Assembly: GCF_026914185.1 (NCBI RefSeq)
Contig: NC_070565.1
Location: forward strand, 1,178,001-1,242,000
Origin: Puccinia triticina
Lineage: Eukaryota; Basidiomycota; Pucciniomycetes; Pucciniales; Pucciniaceae
Direction of reading: 5' to 3'
Length of the DNA stretch: 64,000 nt
The position numbers were made by a program, and so were the translations under genes. The notes beneath the pieces are model-generated. The model did no database searches, was not told the DNA's origin, and was given only the letters and a program-made list of their open reading frames with translations. This document shows, piece after piece, positions 1 through 9,939 of the stretch (its first letter is position 1; every line of letters begins with the position of its first letter).

Positions 1-225
1 CCAAAGCTGAAAATCAGCTGAGCCAATACTGGTCCAAAGCTGAGCATTGGCTGGGCCAATGATAGTCCTAATCTGAGTATAAGCTGAGCCATGACTGGAA
101 TAAAGCTGAAAATAAGCTGGGCCAGGACTGGTTCTGATCTGGGCAACAAAGCTGAGCATGAGCTGGGCACCAAAGCTGAGCATAAGCTGGGAGCTAAAGC
201 TGAGTATCAGCTGACCAGAAATGGG
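1..225. repeat. Imperfect tandem repeat (AAAGCTGAGCATAAGCTGGG core)
   Basis: The core AAAGCTGAG-CATAAGCTGGG recurs with spacing of about 22 to 45 bp and drifts in sequence from unit to unit. A short open frame here (91-294) only translates the repeat (AEHELGTK-type units), so I do not call it a gene. The array runs off the left edge of the window. Confidence 0.7.
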
Positions 226-280
226 GATCAGTGGTGCCCAGCAAAAACTGAGGATCTCCTGTGGAAATTCTTAAACTGGT

Positions 281-338
281 TAGATGGTGGGTAGATGGTG
301 GGTAGATGATGGGTAGATGGTGGGTAGATGGTGGGTAG
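281..338. repeat. 11-bp minisatellite (GGTGGGTAGAT)n
   Basis: About five tandem copies of GGTGGGTAGAT, one with a G to A change. No coding role is visible. Confidence 0.85.
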
Positions 339-344
339 CCCGCT

Positions 345-850
345 GGAGCTGGCATGATGTCACTTGTCATCAAGTGACTATTTTTTTTTTCCTGGTGAAG
401 GTGATTTCCATTGCATGGCGTAAAATGTTTGTTTCTAGGGTTCTGTACATATGGGTCCTCTGGAATGGGCTCAATCTATTCAAAGAATGTTCATATGAAT
501 CTTCACCAGCTTGCACATCAAAGTAATTACGGCGATAAAAGTGCTTTTTTGGGGAAATTATTTTAATCAGTTTGAGTAGAAACTCAAATGTTTCTGATAT
601 TTTCTCTTTATTCTTCCAGCGAGTTTGTTCAAAATAATAATCAATTTTGGTTTTGACAAAATCACGGTTCCATCTTACCAGGATGTTGTGAATAAATTGG
701 TAGTCATTTTTGATTGAACTCCCTTGATCTCCTTGATCTTTAATGTATTATTTATCAATCATGTTTAAGTTAGGATTTTTTTGGGGGGAGATTATGATAA
801 AAAGAAGTAACAATTGTCAGCTCATTGAATCTTAAAAAATGTGCACTAAA
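345..850. other. Intergenic AT-rich stretch, nothing recognised
   Basis: I see no extended coding-like frame, RNA gene or repeat structure here. A poly-T run and AT-rich sequence dominate. Confidence 0.5.
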
Positions 851-864
851 AAATGTCAGCTTAC

Positions 865-1179
865 CAATTGTAATTTTACCAAATTGTTTAGAAAATTGCC
901 TGATAGGCTTCAAGCCGTTGGCAATTCTCTTCTCTTCTTCAGTTGAATCAAACACTAAACCTGTACTTCTGAAAGGTCTTGATATACTGCTACTGCTTGC
1001 TTCAAAATCCATACTTTCTTTGTTTTCATCATCTTTGATTTCATTAAAACCACTGGAAAATGAATCTGTTTTAATTTTTTTGCCTTTTTCTGAGGTTCTG
1101 GATACTGAATTGCTACCAGCCAAGCGACTTTCATTGCTGCCTATTTTATCAGACCCTATTGTAGTTAGTCCAGTAACAT
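865..1179 (-). CDS. Candidate internal exon of an unrecognised gene (partial)
   Basis: On the minus strand a 315-bp segment is open and looks protein-like: a charged, Ser-rich stretch (KGKKIKTDSFSSGF, then EASSSSISRPFRS) followed by a Lys/Arg-rich tail ending near FSKQFGK. It is bounded by a plausible acceptor (CTATTCCAG, before 1179) and donor (GTAAGC, from 864). An in-frame stop lies just upstream of the acceptor, so the exon only makes sense if spliced. I do not recognise the family and could not identify neighbouring exons. It could also be a chance frame. Confidence 0.35.
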
Positions 1180-1189
1180 CTGGAATAGT

Positions 1190-2650
1190 TATCAGATGTG
1201 TAAAGCAACATCAGTTTTTGTGTAGAGGAATAGGGGAGGATCAAAGTAAATTACCTTCCAGCTCCATGCATTGGATTAATTTGCAAAGAGAAAATATCCA
1301 CAATCCTTTCTTTTGAAAGACTGAAAGGATCTTCATGGTATAATGGGGTTAGAAAATGAAGCAGTAGTTGAGCCAATAGGGACCAGAGAGTTATGTGTGG
1401 TATTTACTATTTCTTTTTACTTTGGAATAAACAGGGAGAGGGGGCAGAATTATTTGGCTGATGCCTCAAAAAGAGGCTGAATCTGCTAGAGGTGATATTC
1501 AAAATAAAAGAAGAATTTGCAGAGGTGAACCAGAAAGGAAATGAGAATGGAATGAAAACTTGGGAAAGAAACACGTGAGGAATTTAAGGCTTATAGATGC
1601 ACAACAATTGAGGTGAAACAATAAGATGAAACAAACAGAGAGCCACATCCATGAGCAAGCCTCATTGAAGGGAGTCAGGGCCAGGAAGGATCAATGCTTG
1701 TTTTTTTCTGAAATGGCTAGGGTCTGAATGAGGTTGTTTTGTAGCAGCTGTAAGCCATGCATTTCAAATGAAATATCCACATCAAATAAAGTTGAAACAA
1801 CAAAATGAGCCTCACATGGAAAAACTGCCATATGTGAATAAGGGACAGGCAAGACTGACTATTATTGATTTCTATAATCTTTGAAATGGGTGTGTTGGGG
1901 TGGGGGCTATGTTGAAAGGGAAGTCCACATGCCATTCTTTGATCCCCACATTCAAGACTGGCAGTAGAATTTGCACTTTGCATGAATTTGTTGAGTGGCA
2001 TTGGCAATGCAAGGTTGTTTGAGATGGTGTTTATCCCTTTGATTCAATGAAACTCCTTTCCCCGTCACAAAATACAGCTTTTGCTACTAGTTTTAGAGGA
2101 CATTGGAAAAGCAGTATGAGACCTTGGTGAGGAAAGTACACAAGAGAGGATTTACCTGTATGATAAAACTTGGTGCCATGTATGCAAGCAAAACCCCTTG
2201 GCTACACAACATACTGATTTATCAGATAGGGTCTAGACTGATGATTGCCAATGCTGTAAAAAAATGATATGCAGAAATTGACTGATCCTAAAACCTTAAG
2301 CAGTTGTTGGTGGGACATGTTCAACAATTTTTGGGGTCTGGGCTGAACTGTTTGAAAAACTCAGTTTAATGATGGCTTGGTACAACATTCTGCAAAGAGG
2401 TAGAGTGAAATTGCCAAAGAGTAGCAAAATTGCATGAAAGCCACCTTGTTCTACATTTTCTGTGCTGCTCACTAAATATATATATGTCATTGCCAAGGGT
2501 AACCAAGAAAAGAAAGGATAACAAGGAACTTGGAAAGTTTATATTGGGTTCATATACGTTGTTCTTTTTTTCACAGTGACTTGAGGAAAGAAGAGAGGGA
2601 GGAAAGAGACAAGACGCACAAGACAAGAAGAAAAACAAGACCAATGACAC
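1190..2650. other. No gene recognised
   Basis: Short frames exist on both strands, but none shows a recognisable domain or a consistent splice pattern. Confidence 0.4.
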
Positions 2651-2655
2651 AAACA

Positions 2656-2935
2656 CAAACATAAGATTTTTGTGGGGCAGGAACGCCCTGCTAAAGAGGG
2701 TATCCGCTTCCCTAGGTTTGCCGAGCTCCTTTTGCAGAGACAGGCTGCGCTTCTGGCACTGTTCACAGCTCCGCACCCATTGACACACGCTCCGCATGAT
2801 ACCAGGCCACCAGAACCGCAACCGTACTCACCACTTGGTTTCCGTTTCACCTTGGTGTCCCAGCTCCTTGTGCTGACTCCGCAGGACATTTTCCTGGTCG
2901 CTCGGCCGTGTTTCCACTATATAGAGAAATAGGTG
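2656..2935 (-). pseudogene. Relic of a gypsy integrase zinc-binding domain
   Basis: Minus-strand translation in shifting frames gives an HKELGHQGE segment, then RFWWPGIMRSVCQWV and CEQCQKR. This is the H-x-H ... C-x2-C zinc-binding head of Ty3/gypsy integrases, with the usual RFWWP and C..CQK signatures. The frames are broken by stops and indels, and no reverse transcriptase, DDE core or LTR is adjacent. It is an old fragment, and its family is distinct from the intact elements in this window. Confidence 0.75.
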
Positions 2936-3133
2936 CACGCCTAAGTGCTGGGAGAGCAGTAATAGTAGCACTTGACTGCAATAGAAGCCAAGATCATGTT
3001 CCAATCAAGGACCAATCGGAAATGGAGCGTTGGATAAAGTAACATTGATGGTATAAATGTGACTACATGACCATTTCAGAGCAAAACTCAAGGCCATCAT
3101 TTTAGAGCTAAATCAACCAAAAAATCAAATAAT

Positions 3134-4589
3134 TCAAGTTTGACGGTGGTCAAATAGTCGATCCAGGAGTTCCAAGTGGGTGTAGAACCACGGGCACGTA
3201 GTCGCATGCGCCCGGCGTGGTATCAGGTATACAGGAGTGGGAGTCTTATCTGCGTAGTGATTAGTTTTAGCAAATTCTCTTGTACCCTCCAATCCTAAGA
3301 AATTCTCAAGATGTTTGTGAGGGATCATTCCATTATTGTAAAGAATTTCAACGGTTCTGAACACCAATTGCTGGAGGGAAATGAATTCCGAAGCGTGTTG
3401 TGTGTTTCTGCCGTCGCTGAGCCTTGCGCGCATCTCGTCAATTGAAATGATTTCGTGTGACAGTTGATGTAAACTTTTGAGCCATCCCCATGTAACCCTA
3501 CCCATGATCACATCCAGAACATGCCCTGTCATTCTTGCTGGTTCAACAGAACTCCCTGAGAGAAATTCAATTGATCAGGCGTACAGTTTTTCCTCTTCCG
3601 TGTTTAATTTTCTGATTATCCATGTGTAGCTCGTCCCCGTGGATTTGTAACGATCTTTCAATCTGTAAGGAAGTTGCAATCAATTGGAAATTTAGTTTTG
3701 TGAAAGTTGATGATTAAATCAATGCGAGTAGAATGCGAACTTGTCTCCTTTGAATACTCTTTTGAACCATTTCCCCATGCGATCAGCGGAAATTTTTGGT
3801 GACGGCAGGTGAAGTTTATCAGTGGGCTTAAGCAACCCGTCTCGGATACAATCTCCTATAATGCTGTGAATCTTTTCTAGTTTTTCAAGGTTGGCCTGTA
3901 ACTTGTCATTTTTTTTAATTTCCAGGTCCATTAGATATGGAAATGTGGAACGCTTTCTGCTGAGAACATCATCTTTCGCGTCAAGGTATTCCTTGAACAG
4001 TGGGACATTATCGAGCAAAAGGTTAAACTCATGATCCAGTGCTTCTGGCCCTGATGTTTATTCGAATGTTTTTAGCGTCAGTTTCCAAAAACCTGAGGAT
4101 GGTGAAAAAAGAGTGATGCCATGAAAGTGAATACTTGGTGTCCATTCCGGAGAGACCGCGACCCCTGTCCCTGACAGATCTTAATTTTTAATCACAAACA
4201 ATCACTTTCTTCTGCTTCCTAAGCTTACGCTACCACGTGATGAGACATGTAACTGACGTGTTTGGGCGACTGGAAGTGCGGCTAGTTGTGAAATTTCAGC
4301 TTCGCCTGACCCAATCCTTCCATAATAACTCAAAGGCTGTCGATTATCCCCAGCACCTAGCACAGGAGCTAGTAAGGAAGTGGCTTCTGTATTTTGAGGG
4401 ACAATATCAGTAAATCATATGATTTTCGTATTTTGATCGTATCATGTAGGAGAAGAGGAAACGAAGAAAGATACCTTCTTCGACGTAGTGTGGCCAGCCT
4501 GAGCCAGGCTTGGCTATGTAATGAGCCGCCTGAAAGCAGCAAAAAACGATTGAGGCTAGTCGTTGGCGCTTCGAAAGCATGGCGTGCAT
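3134..4589 (-). pseudogene. Broken paralogue (A) of the predicted secreted protein gene at 24233-25561
   Basis: This copy has the same five-exon layout as the gene at 24233-25561. Exons are about 4475-4589, 4258-4356, 4135-4164 (30 bp), 3741-4050 and from 3662 leftwards. Intron phases (1,1,1,2) and donor types (GTATCT, GTCAGT, GTATTC, GTTCGC) match. The N-terminus, MHAMLSKRQR followed by a hydrophobic run ending near AHYIAKP, looks like a signal peptide. In exon 5 an in-frame TGA at 3575-3577 replaces the Gly that follows ..LYA in the intact copy. The homologous frame resumes afterwards (MTGHVLDVIMGRV...) and is open to 3134. Either a truncated protein is made or the gene is dead. Function unknown. 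Confidence 0.7.
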
Positions 4590-4725
4590 TGAACAAGAGG
4601 CAAAGAAAGCGTGAGGGCAACCAGGTCGGTGAGGTGTCGGGAGTCGGAGAAGCCTTGCAGAGTTGTGCCCCTCTTGTAATGTGACAGTGTCAAGGTCTGA
4701 AGCTTAGCGCTAGGCGAAGCACCCA

Positions 4726-5718
4726 CACTGCAAGAAAAACTCTAGAAACTGCTTGCAGTTGAGATGCAGCAAGCTTCAACCAAGCTTCAGCTCAAGCTGG
4801 AGTCAAGCACCCAAATTCCGTGCTGGTGCAACTTGAGTGTGTACCTTGTTCAGCATCTCAATGTTGAACATGCTGTAGTGCTCATGCAGTAGGCTGAGGC
4901 AAATGAGTACCCCCCTGAGCACCCTTTCATTTTCTTTTATCAAAAAATCCAGCCAGAATAACATAAAAAGGGTATGTACACATGAAAGGGATATGTACAG
5001 ATGAAAGAACTATGTATGCATGAAAGGGGAATGTGAGGAGGTGTATTAACACATAAGAGGGATATTTACACATGATGAAAGGGGTATGTATGCATGAAAG
5101 GGGTATTTATGCATGAAAGGGGTATTTATGCATGAAAGGGGTATTTATGCATGAAAGGGGTATTTATGCATGAAAGGGGTATTTATGCATGAAAGGGGTA
5201 TTTATGCATGAAAGGGGTTTGTGCAGAAGGGGTATTTGCACATGAAAGGGATATGTAAACATCAAAGGGGTATGTAAACCTGAATGATAAAAGGGGTATT
5301 AAAAGGGATCTAAAAAACTCAAAGGGGGCATGTAAGCATGAAAGGGTCATGAACACATGATGAAAGGGGTATGTACACATTGTGACAGGGATACATGCAC
5401 ATGAAAGGGATATACACACATGAAAGGGGTATGTGCACATAAAGGGCTATGTACACATTATGAAAGAGGTGAATTCATACAAAAGTGATATATGCACATG
5501 AAAGGGGTATGTGTACATGAAAGGGGTATGTGCACATGAAAGGGGAATTTGCACAGGTATCAACTCCTGCACTTAGTTTTTTGTACCTTAGACTCACTCT
5601 TGCATAAATTAGACAATGTGCATGGAATCAACCAGTGCTTGATTCTTGCATGGGGCACAGCTTGCCTTGAGTTCTTGCATCTCAACTGCAAGCAGTTTCT
5701 AGAGTTTTTCTTGCAGTG
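4726..5718. mobile_element. Non-autonomous CACTA-like DNA element (CACTG termini, 3-bp TSD)
   Basis: The element begins CACTGCAAGAAAAACTC and ends with its inverted complement GAGTTTTTCTTGCAGTG. The inverted terminal match is about 42 bp long. It is flanked by the 3-bp duplication CCA (4723-4725 and 5719-5721). CACTR ends plus a 3-bp TSD are the hallmark of the CACTA/EnSpm superfamily. No transposase is encoded. The interior is occupied by a degenerate satellite of an AAAGGGGTAT motif. It lies 137 bp beyond the 5' end of the broken secreted-protein gene. Confidence 0.8.
4970..5550. repeat. Satellite array inside the CACTA-like element
   Basis: The unit is about 19 bp (GCATGAAAGGGGTATTTAT). 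It is nearly perfect over about 5092-5220 and decays outward into related ATGAAAGGGGTATGTNCACA copies. The array fills most of the interior of the element. Confidence 0.85.
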
Positions 5719-5919
5719 CCAGTTCCTCCGAATTCTTCTTGGACAGAAATCGAAAGGATTTCTGTTTCATCATCTTACGTGTATACATACGTACATCCGC
5801 CCGTTTGGCCTCTTGTTACTCGAAGAGCCCCACTTCAGGTCAAAATCTGTGTCCAGTATGTTTCATCACCATGCCTAGTTTCGAACACGATACAGCACGA
5901 TACCCGCTAAACACCGATA

Positions 5920-6195
5920 CATACGGTGGACCTGGGCCGACATTGGTTGTGCCACCCAAAACGAAAACGAAAAATGAATTCTGACACCCGTTTCAGATAC
6001 ATATGCCGAGTACAGGCCGCAGTACATAGATACTGCAGTCTGCACTACGTCCACAACCTTCTCGGGTTCGAAGGGCATGCCCCCCGACCCTTCCGCCCAG
6101 AACAAGCCCATGAACTCCGGGCCAGGCCCGCTGATCAGGACCGCGCACACTCCGAACTTAGTCGGACCAGACCTCGGATCGGCCGCCGGAAGTGT
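5920..6195 (+). repeat. Dispersed repeat R1 (inverted partner at about 19438-19735)
   Basis: About 270 bp, from TACGGTGGACCTGGG to GGATCGGCCGCCGG, match the reverse complement of 19438-19735 with scattered substitutions and small indels. Both contain a CCCAAAACGAAAACGAAAAA tract and a TTCGAAGGGCATGCCCCCCG block. I cannot assign a class. It may be part of a longer dispersed element. Confidence 0.75.
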
Positions 6196-6199
6196 GTTC

Positions 6200-7850
6200 T
6201 TTCGCCGGGGAGGCTCGGCCTATTTATGTCTGTTCGTCCGTCCCCCATCCTGCCACTCTGTTGGGAGGAGGGACGGCCAGGCCTGCTTGCATGACTTTGC
6301 CGGCATATTTTTGGGGCGCTCGCCTTGATTGTTTTTTTCAAGCGCGAACAAACGGACTGCTGCAGCTCGCGGATGTTCTCCAAAGAATTTTCACCTGACA
6401 TACTAGCCAACAATGCCACTGAAATAGATCACCTTCCTGAATCACCCAGGCCCTTTATTTCCCTCAGCCAAGGGACAGCAAAAATTCCTACTCAAGATAT
6501 CCTTAATAGTATCATTAGTGAGACCTCTGGCAGAAAAAAACTAATTATATATAAGACTTGATGTACAACCATCCTGAAGGCACAGATTCCAACTGAAGGT
6601 ACAAATTATCTAAACAACTGCCTACCACTGTCAAGTCTTCCAAAAGGGCACTCCAACCCAAATCACCACCACCCATAACAAGAAGAAACACATCACCTGG
6701 AAAAATTGGGTCAAAGCTCACACCAGAATCATGGGCGGTAAATTTGCTTCCAAACCTGAAAAACTTCAAAGAACTAAGAGTTTTTTTTTTTTCTTATCAG
6801 ACTATGTGATGTAAGGTATGTACAATAGATTGATATATAAAGAAAAAGGAAAAAGTACCTAAGAGCAGGAACAGAGCCGCTCTCTACTTTTAAGTTGAGA
6901 CTGAGATAAAGTAAGAAAAGAATAGTGTTGGCTTTTGGCGGTATGTCATGGTCAACAACCATCATTAGCTAAATTTCCTTTTCTGCTCTCTCCTGAAGGT
7001 TTGTTTGAGCCTTACTTGTATTTGTCTTTTGACCTGGGTGACTTTTCACTTTGTGTTGGCTATACGGCTAAGTAGCAATGCAACACAATCTCCAAGATGA
7101 ACTTTGCCTCAGCTGCTGTTGTTTTATTCTAGCCTCTGCCGTCTTTGAACACAAATCACTTTCCAATATTGCTTCCTGCTCTTTGAGCGGTATTGGGGTG
7201 TTTGGTCTGTCTTTCTTTGACGGTTCTGTCTAAGATAAATGAATAGAGTGTTAGCATCTATCTAATCATCTCACCATGAGTCTCTGAAGCCGCTTAACTT
7301 TGGTGCTTGCTGATATTCTCTTGATCAGTGATCTTGGGCCGGGATTTTCTGTAAGCCTAATCTTGCTGCTCATGTGCGTCAGACCTGTTTACATCAGAAG
7401 ATGATTTTAGTTTCACAACTCCTGCGGCGCTGATTTGGACTGCAGAAATGGTTTGCTTTTGCTTACCAGATTCCGCAGCTAATTTAGTTCCCAGTGTATT
7501 GCTCAATTTATGAGTTAGGCACCGTTCCCCTAAGCTGGTATTCTCACAAAACCAACTAACAATCCAAAACATCTGGCATCTCATCTTGGAGGCCTCATTA
7601 CACGTGTACATAGCTCTTCCATTGGTGGGGAATCAGTCAACTGGGTTTCAGGACAGCGTTTATCTTTTTTCACAACCCACCCTCCATCCTGCTGTGACCT
7701 AAGTGGTTAGGTTACAGTTAGTGACACTTGCCTGTCGGAAGACCATGCTATGTCTTTGGGGACTAAGCTGCAGAGCTTATTCCCCACTTCTATGCAATTG
7801 ATAGGCTTAACGCTTTTGGTCATATCACATCCAAATCATCATCCACAGGC
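6200..7850. other. Mostly unassigned; possible upstream exon near 6380-6560
   Basis: A plus-strand frame around 6380-6560 (IDHLPESPRPFISLSQG...) has protein-like composition and could be an upstream exon of the alpha-kinase-like gene that follows. No splice chain connecting the two can be shown. The rest holds no recognised feature. Confidence 0.3.
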
Positions 7851-8175
7851 ACAAGATTTGAACTTTCCAATAGCATTCAAGGCATCACCAATTCCATTAA
7901 CTACCAGGTCCACCATAATAAAATAGTGGGAAGTGGGGGCATGAGGAAAGCCTATATCAGCTCAGGTGAAAACAGAGCTTCAAGTTGGAATTGAGCACAT
8001 CAACAACTGGGTAGCAAAAGTCAGGTTAAATGAATCACACCCATCAATTCACCAACATGAAACTGATGCACTGATGTATGAAGGCTTATCTTATCTAATC
8101 ACCCAATTCAAGAAAGAACTCAGTCACTGTGAACACTTGAGAGAAATGCTCAAGAGAAAGGGAAACTCCATTGAG
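7851..8175 (+). pseudogene. Alpha-kinase-like N-lobe fragment, interrupted by the chromovirus
   Basis: The plus strand reads FELSNSIQGITNS..KIVGSGGMRKAYIS, then in another frame NNWVAKVRLNESHPS..HETDALMYEG. A G-x-MR-x-A/C-F/Y strand followed by a (Y/W)VAK catalytic-lysine strand and a helix is the N-lobe layout of atypical alpha-kinases (eEF2K/MHCK type), a family known from fungi. A one-base frame change lies between the two motifs (around 7950-7965), so this copy is probably inactive. The frame ends at a good donor (GAG|GTAAGT, 8173-8181). A 10.3-kb retrotransposon follows 35 bp later. The catalytic C-lobe was not found, so the family call is an inference. Confidence 0.5.
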
Positions 8176-8210
8176 GTAAGTGATTGTTTTTTTTTCAATC
8201 ATCCTCTTAT

Positions 8211-9875
8211 TGTCAGCCTACGTGATGCCAAGGATATTATCCTTCTAGCTACACGTGGTGCAAAGCAAAAGATTAGAGTTATAAAACTCTAAGGCAAGGT
8301 TATAAGGGTTAATTCCAACGTAATTGTTGGGAATTATGGCGTAAGAATAAGGCAATTTGGGCCAATTTGGGCCAATTTGACGTAATAAAATGAATATAAT
8401 TAATTTTAAAGAGGGGCCTGATAAATCAGGGGTGTTTAATCCCTCTAGAATGAAGAACTGGGGCCTGTAAACAGGGGTGTTTTAAATCCCAGAAAGAAAT
8501 AGCGGAGAATCTCAAGAGAAGGGGCTTAAACTTACTAGTATAAGACCCTAGGGGCACTTGAGGTTCTTCAGGCGTGAAGTTGGGCAGTTGGAGGCGCTCA
8601 GAAGTGGTAATCTTGAGGGCAGGGTGGTTACTGGACAGCTTCAGGGCGGAAATTGGGGCTAAAAATCACGAAAGTAGGTATTTTACCTGGCAAATCACAG
8701 GCTAATGAGGCTGTTGAAGGCGGGTAAAATCCTAATAGGTAATGTAAAGCTGGGGAATCTCCTTTTGGGCGGAGAAAGGGCCCTTTATATAGCCTAGGCA
8801 GGCCTCCAGGGGCGCCCAGGGGACATGGGGACACTTGTGGGCGCATTCTGAGGCAATTTGGTTGCGCTAGAAGGCGCTGTGGGTCGTGGAACCTTGGGGC
8901 TTGGATACAAGGGTTGCCAAGGACCTTTTACAGAGGTTCTGCGTGATTTTACACGTGCCTTACACGTCATGGGGGCTGGTTTGGGGGTTCTGTGACGCTC
9001 ATTTCCGTGAAAATGTGCCACAGAAGGTACTAGAACTGGCTTCTGTGTACTAGTACACGTGTAAGCAGTGCTTTATACATGTTCTGGAGGCGCTTATTGA
9101 TTGCTCCAGTTCATTTGACCCCTTCTACATATTTACTACAGTTGTAATTTAGGTGTAGTGAGGCTTGGGAGAAGCTGGGGCGCTTTCTAGTGTCTCCTGT
9201 GCACGCTGCAAGAGCTCTTTTCAGTCTAGAATGTTTTTATATTGAATGACGTGGTAATTACATCTTGTTTGGTGATTAATTACATGTGTACAAGCCCTAT
9301 AACACATGTAATATTGTTATTGGGGCGTATTCTGGCCCATTCTTACTTATTGGTAACCTGAGCGCTTTGGTTGCGGGCTAGTTTATGCATTATGCATATA
9401 TTTACACTAGGAGCGCGGGCTTGAGCTCTAGGCAACAAAGCACGCGGGCTTGGGTGCGCCACGCAACAAATAAAGCTATCTTTTGAACTGTACACAACAC
9501 CTCAGTTACGTCACTGAAAATGGTTGTAAATATATGTACTTATATATATATGTGCATACAAGTGCATCCACGCGGGGCGTGATGCACTTGCGTAAACTTT
9601 GAAGTTAGTTTACACAAGGAAGGGATAATAATTAAGGGTACATGTAAGTGAGGTACCCTAGGTTATTTTACCCGTAGAATCAGAATCTTTCATAATATTT
9701 TACTTATTAATTACACAAAGCTAAGTAATTAATTATTTATAAGTGTTTTTAATGTTTTTTGCGTAGTTTTACATATGTAAGAGTAATAATGTCTCTTTCA
9801 TATGTAAAACTACTTTTCATATTTTATTTGTATATTTTTATGTCACGGTGGCTCTGCCATAGTAGCCAGCTGACA
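8211..9875 (-). repeat. 3' LTR of chromovirus copy 1
   Basis: 1,665 bp with perfect 6-bp inverted ends TGTCAG/CTGACA. It is nearly identical to 16855-18518. The minus strand carries a TATATAAA box (8784-8791). The same LTR recurs at 20806-23965 (solo), 32316-33981 and 49573-51238. Confidence 0.95.
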
Positions 9876-9892
9876 TTCCCTACCCCTAAGAT
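9876..9892 (-). promoter_or_regulatory. Polypurine tract of chromovirus copy 1
   Basis: Read on the minus strand, the sequence directly before the 3' LTR is purine-rich (AGGGGTAGGGAA). This is the expected position for plus-strand priming, and copy 2 has the same tract at 33982-33996. Confidence 0.75.
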
Positions 9893-9939
9893 GAGTCTCT
9901 GCTCAGAAAAAGAAAGGTCTAGAAAATTTTTTGGCCATC

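Noticed and set aside
91..294. 67-codon open frame
   Set aside because: It simply translates a tandem repeat, with no start context or domain.
8628..9021. Recurring 72-99-codon frames in every LTR (also at 17272, 21212, 32734, 49991)
   Set aside because: They occur only because the LTR is repeated. Composition (Pro/Arg-rich) and position over the promoter argue against a protein.
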